Source: Paenibacillus planticolens (GTDB taxonomy: Bacteria; Bacillota; Bacilli; Paenibacillales; NBRC-103111). From it: 64,000 nt of DNA. The translations under genes and the position numbers were made by a program. Position 1 is the stretch's first letter. Every line of letters begins with the position of its first letter. Positions 24,900 through 33,803 of the stretch are shown here, in pieces. The notes below the pieces were generated by a model that worked only from the letters and a program-made list of their open reading frames with translations, was not told where the DNA came from and made no database searches. Location of the stretch: the NCBI RefSeq assembly GCF_013141725.1, contig NZ_WHNZ01000045.1, forward strand, positions 301,722 to 365,721, written 5' to 3'.

Positions 24900-25500
24900 C
24901 GAACAATAATAAAGGCACTTGTATAATTGTTCGGATATTGGTCAAACTATGAAGTTAGTCCTACGAAACTGCGGAGTTGTGCATCGAATTATCGCGCTCA
25001 TCGAATTAAATTTGCTGCATTTAACCCTTACCTGCAACTAGCAAGCAACTTAGCACCGACTCAACTTGAAATCCGCCTGATTAGGAGGGGAACTCTATTC
25101 CCTAATTTCGGCGAAATGCTGATTTTAGGCGCTCGGAAGGGTGCTGCAGAGTCTGATTTCACCTCAATAATCTTAAACTTGGCGAGGGAGTCCACCTAAA
25201 TTAAAAGAGGCTGTCCTATAAGTGAGATCCCCAGTCATTTGTATGACATTTGGGACAGCCAGTTATGCTTCTGTGGTCAAAATAAGGGAGAATTTCCCTC
25301 TAAATGGACTGCAGTTGCTTGTCAGATCCAATTAGCTGGAAAACCTCCCTCTATTTGCACCGATTTCGTGAAAATCTACTATATCCGCTCAAATTAACGG
25401 GAGGTTTTCCTTCTAAATTCCCTGCAAGACCATCATTCGAGCAATTTAGAGGGAGATTTTCCAGTTAATTTACCTTGCCTTCTTCGTTCGCGGAATGTGA
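24900..25500. repeat. Gene-free spacer packed with short repeats
   Basis: Four related units at about 25285-25315, 25325-25360, 25390-25430 and 25445-25480 share a palindrome-like core (GGGAGAATTTCCCTCTAAAT, GGAAAACCTCCCTCT and reverse forms). A related unit (AGGAGGGGAACTCTATTCCC) is at about 25085-25105. A hairpin GGCTGTCC/GGGACAGCC spans 25209-25260 with a nested GTCAT/ATGAC stem. No gene is credible here. Confidence 0.65.
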
Positions 25501-25565
25501 ATGTCGGTTCCCTTGCCGAAAGTGCTGCTTCTAGCCAAATATCGCCCTGCAGTTCCCCCTCCAGC

Positions 25566-25607
25566 AAAAAAAAGCAGCAGGCCGCTAATACTGCGCGGCC
25601 GCCGCTT
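25566..25607 (-). terminator. Terminator overlapping the dnaB stop
   Basis: GGCCGC/GCGGCC stem with outer AAGC/GCTT pairing, followed on the minus strand by eight T. The stop codon lies in the loop. Confidence 0.85.
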
Positions 25608-26949
25608 CTTGATGACTTCGATCCATGTTCACGAACTTATTGAACTGCTTCAAAAACGCCAGCTCTACCGTTCCTACGGGACCGTTACGCTGTTTGGCAA
25701 TAATAATCTCGATGATATTTTTCTTCTCGGATTCTTTATCGTAGTAATCGTCCCGGTACAGGAACGCTACGATGTCGGCATCTTGCTCGATGGAACCCGA
25801 TTCCCTAAGGTCAGACATCATCGGACGCTTGTCCTGCCGCTGCTCAACACCCCGGCTGAGCTGCGAGAGCGCGATAACCGGAACATTGAGCTCACGCGCG
25901 ATTTGCTTCAGCGTACGGGAGATCTCAGAGACCTCCTGCTGACGGTTGTCGCCTTTGCCACGGCCGGCGATCAACTGCAGGTAGTCGATCAAGATCATAC
26001 CGAGCCCCTTCTCCTGTTGAAGACGGCGGCATTTCGCGCGGATATCCGCGACCGTAATCGACGGCGAATCATCGATGAAAATATTCGCCTCCGACAAGGC
26101 GCCAATGGCCATCGTCAGCTTCTCCCAGTCGTCGCCTTCGAGATACCCCGTCCGCATGCGGTTCGCATCGACGTTCGCCTCGGCGCAGACCATACGTTGA
26201 ACGAGCTGCGCCGCGCCCATCTCGAGCGAGAAAATCGCGACGGTTTCCTTGGCGCGCACCCCGACGTTCTGTGCAACGTTCAGTGCGAACGCGGTTTTAC
26301 CTACGGAAGGACGCGCCGCTAGAATAACAAGGTCAGAGCGCTGGAAGCCGGACGTCATCTTGTCCAGGTCAACGAAGCCCGAAGGAATACCGGTTGCTCC
26401 TCCTTTATTCGAGTAGAGGGACTCTACTTTCTCGAATACTTCCATGAGCACATCGCGAATGACCACGAAGCCGCTTGAACTGCGGCGCTGCGAGATCTCC
26501 AGGATCTTCGCCTCCGCTTCGCTCAGCATCGACCCTACATCATCTTCATTGGCGTAGCCATTGGTGACGATTTGGGTCGCTGTGCGGATCAAGCGGCGAA
26601 GCATGGACTTCTCCTCAACGATAGCCGCGTAGTAGTCGATGTTAGCCGCCGTCGGCACCGCATTCGCGAGCTCGGAGAGATACGTAACGCCGCCGATCTC
26701 CTCCAACTGCTGCTTGTTCTGCAGGAGTGACGTGAGCGTAATCAGGTCGACTGGCTCCTGATCTTCAGCCAGCTCCACGATCGCCTCAAAAATCCGTTGA
26801 TGCGATCCCCGGTAGAAATCGTCGCTTGTAATTCGTTCCATCGCCGTAATCAAAGCATCGCTGTTAATCAAAATCGCGCCAAGAACGGCTTGCTCGGCTT
26901 CTATATTTTGAGGGGGTACACGATCCATAAACATATTGTCTCCGCTCAT
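25585..26949 (-). CDS. dnaB: Replicative DNA helicase DnaB (DnaC in Bacillus)
   Basis: 454 residues. N-terminal helical domain (PPQNIEAEQAVLGA), linker, and RecA-like ATPase with Walker A ARPSVGKT, Walker B ILIDYLQLI and the DnaB-type SRGVEQR loop. Hexameric 5'-3' helicase at the fork. The start may also be one of the ATGs within the next seven codons. It follows rplI by about 100 bp. Confidence 0.96.
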   Translation of the reverse strand: MSGDNMFMDRVPPQNIEAEQAVLGAILINSDALITAMERITSDDFYRGSHQRIFEAIVELAEDQEPVDLITLTSLLQNKQQLEEIGGVTYLSELANAVPTAANIDYYAAIVEEKSMLRRLIRTATQIVTNGYANEDDVGSMLSEAEAKILEISQRRSSSGFVVIRDVLMEVFEKVESLYSNKGGATGIPSGFVDLDKMTSGFQRSDLVILAARPSVGKTAFALNVAQNVGVRAKETVAIFSLEMGAAQLVQRMVCAEANVDANRMRTGYLEGDDWEKLTMAIGALSEANIFIDDSPSITVADIRAKCRRLQQEKGLGMILIDYLQLIAGRGKGDNRQQEVSEISRTLKQIARELNVPVIALSQLSRGVEQRQDKRPMMSDLRESGSIEQDADIVAFLYRDDYYDKESEKKNIIEIIIAKQRNGPVGTVELAFLKQFNKFVNMDRSHQEAAAAQY

Positions 26950-27053
26950 GCTTCAGTACCCGCCTTTCTTTTCATAGTTTAGTAGATTTGCTCTAGATAC
27001 CAAACAATAGAGAAGAGCCCCTCCTAGGGACTCTCATCAGCCTTCTCTGTCAC

Positions 27054-27503
27054 TTACTTCTCTTCGAGAACTTGTACGTTCAAGCTAGCTGTAACTTCGC
27101 TGTGCAGCTTCACAGGCACTTTGGTTACGCCAAGCGTACGAATTGGCTCTTCAAGTACGATTTTGCGTTTATCGATCACGATCTTATACTGCTTCTCCAG
27201 CACCTCTGCGATTTGCTTGCTCGGAATAGCGCCGAACAATCTACCGCCTTCACCGGCTTTCGCCTTGATTTGAACGGTCATTTCGTTCAACTTCTCGCCC
27301 AGTGTTTTCGCATCGGCTTTCTCTTGATCCTTACGGCGCTGTTCCGCTTTCTTCTGATTGTCCAGCACCTTTACCGTTCCGGTAGTCGCGGGAGACGCAA
27401 GCCCCTGCGCAATGAGGAAATTCTGTGCATAGCCCTCGGATACTTCTTTGATTTCGCCTTTTTTCCCTTGGCCTTTAACGTCTTTTAGTAAAATGACTTT
27501 CAT
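27054..27503 (-). CDS. rplI: Ribosomal protein bL9
   Basis: 149 residues: N-terminal rRNA-binding domain (MKVILLKDVKGQGKKGE), a long connecting helix (residues about 40-75) and C-terminal domain. Its ATG overlaps the gdpP stop by four bases, so translation is coupled. Confidence 0.97.
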   Translation of the reverse strand: MKVILLKDVKGQGKKGEIKEVSEGYAQNFLIAQGLASPATTGTVKVLDNQKKAEQRRKDQEKADAKTLGEKLNEMTVQIKAKAGEGGRLFGAIPSKQIAEVLEKQYKIVIDKRKIVLEEPIRTLGVTKVPVKLHSEVTASLNVQVLEEK

Positions 27504-29464
27504 TCGAAAAGTCCCTCCTCTTCCTGCATCTCATCAAGTACTTTCTTCAATCGGTTCGTTGCTTCCTCTATTGTCGTGCCATCCAGCTGAGTCGCCGCAT
27601 TGGTCAAATGCCCGCCGCCGCCCAGCCGCTCCATCACCAGTTGGACGTTCATCTGTCCCAGCGATCTGGCGCTGATGCCGATAAGTCCATCCGGCCGCTC
27701 GGCAATGACAAAGGAAGCCATAATATTCGTCATATTCAACAATGTATCAGCAACTTGCGCAATCATCAACTGAGAATATTTGCGATTTGGCTCAGCAACT
27801 GCCAACGCGATGTGCTCGTGAATCGTTTCCGTATGTTTAATCACTTCAGACCGCTCGATATACGAATCAAGATCTTCCTTCAGCAACCGCTGAATGAGCG
27901 CGGAATCAGCCCCATTCCGGCGCAAATACGAGGCGGCCTCGAACGTTCTCGCCCCTGTCCGGAGGCTGAAGCTCTTCGTATCGACCACGATGCCGGCCAG
28001 CAGCGTCGTAGCTTCCAGCACTTCCATCGTCAGCTTCTCGTTGATGTACTGCAGCAGCTCGGTCACCAGCTCGCACGTAGAGGACGCATAAGGCTCCATA
28101 TAGACCAGTGTCGCGTCATGGATGAACTCCTCGCTGCGGCGATGGTGATCGACCACGACGATCCTGTGCGTCTGCTGAAGCAGCTTGGGCTCGGCTACCA
28201 TGGAAGCCTTGTGCGTATCCAGCACAACGGCGAGAGTACGCTGCGTTGTAATCTGCATCGCCTGTTCGGGCGTAATGAACCAGCGGTGCAGCCGCTCATC
28301 GCCGGCAATCGTTTCCATCACCTTCTGAATCGATGGATTCACGCTCTCCAGCACGATATAGCCTTCCTTGCCGACTACTTGCACAGCCTTCAAGATGCCG
28401 ATCGATGCCCCGATACAATCCATATCCGGAAACCGATGGCCCATGATGATGACCTTATCGCTATCCTTCATTAAATCACGCAGAGCGTGAGAAATGACCC
28501 TAGCTCTTACACGTGTGCGTTTCTCCACGGCATTCGTTCTTCCGCCATAGAAAGACAGCCTCTGGCCCACCTTGACCGTCACCTGATCGCCGCCGCGGCC
28601 CAGGGACATATCCAGCCCCATCTGCGCCATTTGGCCAAGCTCCGTCAACTCTTCGGCGCCGGAAGCAATCCCGATACTCAGCGTCATCGGCAGCTTGTTC
28701 TCGATCGTCAAATCCCGCACATCGTCCAGGATTTCAAACCGGGTCTGCTCCAGCTGGCGAAGCGCCTTCTGATCCATCAGAATGAGGAAGCGGTCCGAAG
28801 ACGTCCGGCGCAAATACAGCTGATGCTTCTGAGCCCATTCCGTAATCTCGCCCGTCACTTTCGCCAGCATAATGCTGCGCGTTTGATCATCCAGCCCCTG
28901 CGTCGACTCCTCCAGATTATCCATCATGACGATGCCGATCGCCGTTTTCTCATCCTCGTACTTCCTCGCCAAATTCGCATGCTCTGTGATTTCCCGGAAA
29001 TAGAGCAGCCTCTCTTCGGGCCGAATCCATACTTGATAAATCAACTTTCCGATGGTCAGATCTACTTTCTCGCTCTTATCTTTCCGGTTCTTCAAGTCCG
29101 GGAAATAGTCGTACAGCGGCTCGCCGATAACGGAATCTTGCCCCAGCATTCTCGCCACAAACGGGTTGTGCCATTCGATGCGCTTCTCTTCATTATATAA
29201 AATAATTCCGATAGGAAGGGCGCTCATCACCTCGTTGCCCGCCTTTTTGACCCGATGCGTAATCGTGCCGACGTACGTATTCAGCTCATTGCGGAAAGCC
29301 GTTTCCGCTTGCAGCGTAAAATACGCCATAACTCCGCATATCAGGAAGGCCGTAACGCCCAGCCACCATTTGAACATATAAATCGTAGCTGTCATGACGA
29401 TGAGCAGAACGAAAATCCACACGATGTGTTGACCGTGCCACCGCTTTAAAAGGAACTTCGGCAT
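27500..29464 (-). CDS. gdpP: Cyclic-di-AMP phosphodiesterase GdpP
   Basis: 654 residues: two N-terminal membrane segments (about 12-50), PAS domain, degenerate GGDEF domain, DHH domain (GHRFPDMDCIGAS, VVDHHRR) and DHHA1 with GGGGHLTNAATQ. It hydrolyses c-di-AMP and so sets potassium, osmotic and cell-wall homeostasis. Located between yybS and rplI as in other Bacillales. Confidence 0.95.
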   Translation of the reverse strand: MPKFLLKRWHGQHIVWIFVLLIVMTATIYMFKWWLGVTAFLICGVMAYFTLQAETAFRNELNTYVGTITHRVKKAGNEVMSALPIGIILYNEEKRIEWHNPFVARMLGQDSVIGEPLYDYFPDLKNRKDKSEKVDLTIGKLIYQVWIRPEERLLYFREITEHANLARKYEDEKTAIGIVMMDNLEESTQGLDDQTRSIMLAKVTGEITEWAQKHQLYLRRTSSDRFLILMDQKALRQLEQTRFEILDDVRDLTIENKLPMTLSIGIASGAEELTELGQMAQMGLDMSLGRGGDQVTVKVGQRLSFYGGRTNAVEKRTRVRARVISHALRDLMKDSDKVIIMGHRFPDMDCIGASIGILKAVQVVGKEGYIVLESVNPSIQKVMETIAGDERLHRWFITPEQAMQITTQRTLAVVLDTHKASMVAEPKLLQQTHRIVVVDHHRRSEEFIHDATLVYMEPYASSTCELVTELLQYINEKLTMEVLEATTLLAGIVVDTKSFSLRTGARTFEAASYLRRNGADSALIQRLLKEDLDSYIERSEVIKHTETIHEHIALAVAEPNRKYSQLMIAQVADTLLNMTNIMASFVIAERPDGLIGISARSLGQMNVQLVMERLGGGGHLTNAATQLDGTTIEEATNRLKKVLDEMQEEEGLFE

Positions 29465-29482
29465 TCGAACTAGCTCCTAATC

Positions 29483-30397
29483 CTATAAATTTTTCTTGAA
29501 CCGTTCACGGATTGGAAACGCAACATCAAATACCCCTAATAAGCTGTATACGATAAAAAGTGGAGGCATGAAACAAACGATGATCATCGCAATGATCGGC
29601 AGTACAGGTTTCCATTTGTTCGCATGTGCAACAAAAAACAGAAAACAGATCGCTTGAACGGCAAATGCCAGCATCAAGAGCGGCATAGCATTCATCAGCA
29701 GCGTAGGGATTAGCGAATTCGACGCCGGATTCATGAATAAATCCAACACGAACACAATCAGGTAAATCCAAACCAACGATTTCTGCAGCATCCATTCGCG
29801 CATCGGGCGCAAGCCCGGAATGCCTTCACCTGTCTTATTGAGCAGCCAGCGGCTGATGCCATGAGTGACAAAGGTGTAAAACAGAGCTACAAAAATTAAA
29901 TACAGCGGAATCACTTGCACAATGAAATTCACATACCAATCCTGGTCTTTGGGCAAAACCTCCCGAATCCCCGGCGGCATGCTCGCAATACTATCCATCA
30001 TAAAATGCTTGAACTTCACCACCGGATCAAATCCGAGGGAGAAGCCAATGAGCAGAGTGAGGAGCGATTCCGCCAGAATCGTGATGATTCCTGCTGTCAG
30101 AACCGATCTAGCGGCTGCTTTGCGTTTATATAAATTACCCATGACCAGTACCGGCGGTAAGAAGAACAGCGATACGGACATGAGGGATATCCCGTGCCAT
30201 TGGGTAAGCAAATAAACGACGAGCAAGCTTATGACATAGCTAATGACAAAACGCTTAGTACTGGATTTTACATACAACATTAGAACTGGGATCATGAGAA
30301 AACTGAATGTGAAAATAATAAAAGGCGTCATTAGAGACAGCAATGACAGGATCGTCACCGCACTCCAGATGATGCTTTGCCAACTTCGATTCCCCAA
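29483..30397 (-). CDS. yybS: YybS family membrane protein (DUF2232)
   Basis: 304 residues with about eight hydrophobic segments throughout, typical DUF2232. Probably a substrate-binding membrane component of ECF-like transport or sporulation-related; not established. 18 bp upstream of gdpP, same transcript. Confidence 0.88.
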   Translation of the reverse strand: MGNRSWQSIIWSAVTILSLLSLMTPFIIFTFSFLMIPVLMLYVKSSTKRFVISYVISLLVVYLLTQWHGISLMSVSLFFLPPVLVMGNLYKRKAAARSVLTAGIITILAESLLTLLIGFSLGFDPVVKFKHFMMDSIASMPPGIREVLPKDQDWYVNFIVQVIPLYLIFVALFYTFVTHGISRWLLNKTGEGIPGLRPMREWMLQKSLVWIYLIVFVLDLFMNPASNSLIPTLLMNAMPLLMLAFAVQAICFLFFVAHANKWKPVLPIIAMIIVCFMPPLFIVYSLLGVFDVAFPIRERFKKNL

Positions 30398-30403
30398 CCG
30401 GGC

Positions 30404-30715
30404 TCACCTCTTACGTAAATGTTCTTCGAGCGATGAAATGTCGCCATACCAATCCTCAAGTTGATGGCCCTCTTGGCGGTGCTTCTTCATTTTCTCTACA
30501 ATGGCTTCGTCCAAATCGCGATATGAAATACCCAATCTTCTCCCAAGAATATAGCCGCTTGAAATTAAACTGGCTAACCCATCGACAATTTTGACATGGC
30601 TGCCTTCCCATATGCCTTTCAGCAGGTGCGCTACGTGATCTACGACTTCTGTCTTGAGCCACTCAATGACTTTGGCCCGTCTGGCTAGGTCTACATCCTT
30701 TTCCCTATTCAGCAA
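30404..30715 (-). CDS. MazG-like protein
   Basis: 103 residues from TTG 30715. Helical protein with E/D-rich helices (ARRAKVIEWLKTEVVDHVAHLLKGIWEG) similar to the Bacillales MazG-like family. MazG enzymes hydrolyse NTPs, but the usual EExxE metal motif is not obvious, so activity is uncertain. 6 bp upstream of yybS. Confidence 0.75.
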   Translation of the reverse strand: MLNREKDVDLARRAKVIEWLKTEVVDHVAHLLKGIWEGSHVKIVDGLASLISSGYILGRRLGISYRDLDEAIVEKMKKHRQEGHQLEDWYGDISSLEEHLRKR

Positions 30716-30789
30716 CCGTCATCTCTCCCCATCCTACAAAAGACTATGGTGTTAATTATACCACAAAATAGACCAAGAAAAGAAAGCCT

Positions 30790-31128
30790 CTACAGGGCGG
30801 TACGATCTTCCGCGGTGGACGGCGTAGAGATGACGAGGAATTCAACAGCCTCCGTTGATTCATTACGGATTTGATGCGGCACGCCAGGCTGAATCGTACA
30901 GCCCTCTTGCGGCTTGAGCGTAATCGTCGTACCATCAATCCACATCACAGCTTCGCCTTTTAAAATAAAGAAAAACTGTTTCGCCTTCTGATGCAGATGC
31001 TTAATCTCGCTCGTCCCCGGCGGCATGCTCTCTTGAATGATGGTTCTGTCCGCATCCCGCTCCAAGTACCAGCCATCGCAGGCATCGCCCCATATGTAAT
31101 GTTCAGCTTGCTCTTTGTGAATCTTCAT
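30790..31128 (-). CDS. Cupin domain protein
   Basis: 112-residue single-domain cupin. Motif 1 is GTSEIKHLHQKAKQFFFILKG and motif 2 PGVPHQIRNES, with H, E/Q and H metal ligands present. Substrate unknown; small cupins include isomerases and sugar or ligand binders. It is separated from rpsR by a terminator. Confidence 0.85.
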   Translation of the reverse strand: MKIHKEQAEHYIWGDACDGWYLERDADRTIIQESMPPGTSEIKHLHQKAKQFFFILKGEAVMWIDGTTITLKPQEGCTIQPGVPHQIRNESTEAVEFLVISTPSTAEDRTAL

Positions 31129-31165
31129 GTGCTTATCTCCTCCCGGTCCTCATCTTCTCGGCATA

Positions 31166-31197
31166 CAAAAAAGACAGCCGTGAAAACAGCTGCCTTC
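31166..31197 (-). terminator. Terminator of the rpsF-ssb-rpsR operon
   Basis: AGGCAGC/GCTGTCT stem followed on the minus strand by TTTTTTG, just after the rpsR stop. Confidence 0.8.
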
Positions 31198-31207
31198 TAA
31201 GTAAATC

Positions 31208-31495
31208 CTATTCCGTTGTGTAAGGCAACAATGCGATTGTACGGGAACGCTTGATAGCGATCGTCAATGCACGTTGGTACTTAGCGGAAGTACCAGTTAC
31301 ACGTCTAGGAAGAATCTTCCCGCGCTCACTGATGAACTTTTTGAGAGTTTCAATGTCTTTATAGTCAATGTGCTTGATTTTGTTAACTGTGAAGTAACAA
31401 ACTTTACGACGTTTGCCTTTACCGCCTTTGCCACGAGGAGCAAATTTGCGGTCGCCGCGATCTTCACTATTGTTATCTCTTTTTTGGAAAGCCAT
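31208..31495 (-). CDS. rpsR: Ribosomal protein bS18
   Basis: 95 residues with the S18 core (YKDIETLKKFISERGKILPRR, TGTSAKYQR). The N-terminus is an extended basic, Gly-rich tail. It binds with bS6 in the platform of the 30S subunit. Last gene of rpsF-ssb-rpsR. Confidence 0.97.
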   Translation of the reverse strand: MAFQKRDNNSEDRGDRKFAPRGKGGKGKRRKVCYFTVNKIKHIDYKDIETLKKFISERGKILPRRVTGTSAKYQRALTIAIKRSRTIALLPYTTE

Positions 31496-31518
31496 TAGTT
31501 TGTTCAGTCCTTTCTACT

Positions 31519-31998
31519 TTAGAATGGCAAGTCATCATCGGAAATGTCGATCGGTTTTCCGTCATCGATGAAAGGATCCTGCTGCTCGCGCGATCCACCG
31601 CCACGATTGCCACTGCTTCCGCCGCCGTAGCTAGCGTTCGCGTTCGATCCACCTTCTTCACGATTTCCGGCACTGTTACTGGATTCAAGGAAGCGCACAT
31701 TATCGGCAATCACTTCGGTCACGTAAACTCTCTTGCCCTCGTTGTTGTCGTAATTACGTACCTGAATTCGGCCTTCCACGGCTGTCAAACGACCTTTACG
31801 CAAATAGTTCGCGCATGTTTCGGCAAGCTGCCTCCACGTGACGATATTGATAAAGTCCGCTTCACGTTCTTTCGAACCTCCGCTTGTGAAAGGGCGGTCT
31901 ACCGCAAGAGTAAACTGCGTAACGGCTACACCGGCTGGCGTATAACGAAGTTCTGGATCTCTGGTCAATCTACCGATAAGAATGACACGGTTCAACAT
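31519..31998 (-). CDS. ssb: Single-stranded DNA-binding protein
   Basis: 159 residues: OB fold (MLNRVILIGRLTRDPELRYTPAG), Gly/Ser/Asn-rich linker and acidic tip DDDLPF that recruits replication and repair partners. Tetrameric ssDNA coat protein at forks. Between rpsF and rpsR as usual in Firmicutes. Confidence 0.97.
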   Translation of the reverse strand: MLNRVILIGRLTRDPELRYTPAGVAVTQFTLAVDRPFTSGGSKEREADFINIVTWRQLAETCANYLRKGRLTAVEGRIQVRNYDNNEGKRVYVTEVIADNVRFLESSNSAGNREEGGSNANASYGGGSSGNRGGGSREQQDPFIDDGKPIDISDDDLPF

Positions 31999-32033
31999 AG
32001 AACATTCCCCCTGACGAAAATACTGGCATGCAA

Positions 32034-32321
32034 TTAAGCTACGTCGTTTGTGATTAAGTGACGGATAACTTCATCCGTAATCTTAAGTACGCGATCAAGT
32101 TCGGATACAACAGCAGGTTCTGCGTTGAAGTGTACAAGCACGTAGTGCCCGTCACGGAACTTATTGATCTCATACGCAAGACGGCGTTTGCCCATCAGGT
32201 CATGTTTGGAGACTTCGCCTCCACCGTTCGTGATGATGCCTTGGAACTTTTCTACTGTAGATTGAACAACTTCTTGCTCAACGTCAGTACGAATGATGTA
32301 CATCAGTTCATATTTGCGCAT
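32034..32321 (-). CDS. rpsF: Ribosomal protein bS6
   Basis: 95 residues beginning MRKYELMYIIRTD. ATG 32321 is chosen because AGGAGGTGA lies directly upstream; the GTG at 32330 falls within that ribosome site. Partner of bS18. First gene of the operon. Confidence 0.97.
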   Translation of the reverse strand: MRKYELMYIIRTDVEQEVVQSTVEKFQGIITNGGGEVSKHDLMGKRRLAYEINKFRDGHYVLVHFNAEPAVVSELDRVLKITDEVIRHLITNDVA

Positions 32322-32421
32322 GTATGTCACCTCCTTTTGGACTAAGCGGCCCCTGTCAAACTTGTTCTCACAAGCGAAGGAGCAAGGAGCGAGGATTCTT
32401 TTTCAAAACTCGCACCTGAAT

Positions 32422-32450
32422 ACTATAGCAAATTGCACGGCAGATTACAA
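32422..32450 (-). promoter_or_regulatory. Sigma-A promoter of rpsF-ssb-rpsR
   Basis: Minus strand TTGTAA (32445-32450), 17-nt spacer, TATAGT (32422-32427). The leader of about 95 nt includes GGGGCCGCTT, where an S6:S18 autoregulatory site (CCG-containing hairpin) would be expected; not confirmed. Confidence 0.7.
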
Positions 32451-32552
32451 GTCTTTCACGCAAGGATGAACATGGCAATGCGCTGCGTACATGCTTCCTC
32501 TTCAGAAGGGCAATCTAAACCTGATTGAAAATCTTCCGATGAGGTGATCCAT

Positions 32553-32735
32553 GTGGGTGAATGGACAGTATTCAATGAAGGCGATCATGTACCTAACGAC
32601 GGCGTGTATATCGAAATGGGCGAGAATTCATTTCATATGGGAATTGAAAACCCGAAAATAATCACATTACAAAAGGGAGACAGATTTCCGGCAAATAGTA
32701 ACCATAATCGGAAATGGCACCGTAAAAAGCCTTAA
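32553..32735 (+). CDS. yjzC: YjzC family protein
   Basis: 60 residues, with the family pattern NEGDHVPNDGVYIE ... NPKIITLQKGDRFP ... SNHNRKW. GTG 32553 is chosen for the GAGGTGA site 7 nt upstream. Small soluble protein found in spore formers; function unknown. Confidence 0.8.
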   Translation: MGEWTVFNEGDHVPNDGVYIEMGENSFHMGIENPKIITLQKGDRFPANSNHNRKWHRKKP

Positions 32736-32751
32736 CTAGGAGAAATTCACC

Positions 32752-33024
32752 ATGAGAACATCCACGTTTACTTGGCTGTTTACCTTCATTGGCGCAGCCC
32801 TTTGCTTAGTTCATTATTTATTTCACGATCATGATGCCTTCTACATGATTTTCTATGCGCTTAGCGTACCTGCTTGGTTTGCATCCACATTCACGAACGT
32901 CCATGAAATATCCATGTTCCGGATGCTTATCATCTATGTGTTGACGATCGCGACATGGGCGCTTGTCGGCTATGTCATCGATCGGTTCTCCGTCAGCTAT
33001 AGAAACCGCGATAGGAACTATTAG
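32752..33024 (+). CDS. Small membrane protein, about three TM segments
   Basis: 90 residues, hydrophobic stretches at about 7-25, 30-46 and 55-77, ending in a basic tail. TAGGAG precedes ATG 32752. 16 bp after yjzC, probably co-transcribed. No family recognised. Confidence 0.75.
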   Translation: MRTSTFTWLFTFIGAALCLVHYLFHDHDAFYMIFYALSVPAWFASTFTNVHEISMFRMLIIYVLTIATWALVGYVIDRFSVSYRNRDRNY

Positions 33025-33031
33025 AGGAATC

Positions 33032-33084
33032 AAAAGCTGGCCCTATTTATGTAGTTCACCTACTTTAGGGCCAGCTTTTCTTTT
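33032..33084. terminator. Bidirectional terminator
   Basis: AAAAGCTGGCCCTA (33032-33045) pairs perfectly with TAGGGCCAGCTTTT (33066-33079) and has T-runs on both strands, serving the plus-strand pair and the minus-strand operon. Confidence 0.92.
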
Positions 33085-33090
33085 GGGCGA

Positions 33091-33786
33091 TCAAACCATA
33101 AACCTGTATCCCGATCCCCACACTGTTCCTATATATTGGGGTTTAGACGGGATTTCCTCAATTTTCTCTCTGATTCTGGCAATATGGACCGTTACCGTAG
33201 AGGCGTCGCTCATCGCATCCATCCCCCAGATTCTCTCAAAAAGCTCCTCTTTGCCAAACACCCGGTTGGCATTCTGCAATAGAAACAAAAGCAGTTCGAA
33301 CTCCTTTTGCGCCAAAACGACTTCATTTCCGTTCACAAACACTCTTCTGGCATCCTTTTGAATCTCGAGGCCTCGAACCTGGATCGTGCTCCCCTCATTC
33401 CCCTTTCCGAACCGCTCTTTCATTCGTTCGAATTTTTTCAAATGAGCGCCAACCCGGGCCACCAGCTCGCCAGAGCTGAACGGTTTCGTGATATAATCAT
33501 CCGCACCGAGACCCAAGCCGTTGATTTTGTAAATTTCCTCTGCTCGCGCCGAGACAAGCAGCACAGGAATATCATCCTGCTCGCGCACTGTTTTCAAAAC
33601 CTCGAACCCATCTATATCCGGCAGCATGATATCTAATATAATAAGCTGAAATTCCTCTTCTTTTAGAGCTTTCAGCCCCGCCGATCCGCTGTTCACCGTC
33701 TTGACCGAATAACCGCTCAACTCAAGGTAATCCTTCTGCAAGTTGGCAATGCTTTGGTCATCCTCAACAATAAGAATCTTTTTCAT
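33091..33786 (-). CDS. OmpR-family response regulator
   Basis: 231 residues: receiver with acceptor Asp in LIILDIMLPDIDGF, Thr/Ser switch (VSARAEE) and Lys in TKPFS, then winged helix (LAQKEFELLLFLLQ ... STVTVHIARIREKIE). Last gene of the operon with the ABC transporter and kinase, and most likely controls it. Confidence 0.93.
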   Translation of the reverse strand: MKKILIVEDDQSIANLQKDYLELSGYSVKTVNSGSAGLKALKEEEFQLIILDIMLPDIDGFEVLKTVREQDDIPVLLVSARAEEIYKINGLGLGADDYITKPFSSGELVARVGAHLKKFERMKERFGKGNEGSTIQVRGLEIQKDARRVFVNGNEVVLAQKEFELLLFLLQNANRVFGKEELFERIWGMDAMSDASTVTVHIARIREKIEEIPSKPQYIGTVWGSGYRFMV

Positions 33787-33803
33787 CCTAACCTCCCGGC
33801 GAT

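Noticed and set aside
24927..25199. 90-codon ORF downstream of the purA promoter
   Set aside because: It runs through the intergenic repeat region and has no ribosome site or recognisable domain.
30404..30715. Catalytic MazG pyrophosphohydrolase
   Set aside because: The metal-binding EExxE motif is not evident, so only a MazG-like call is made.
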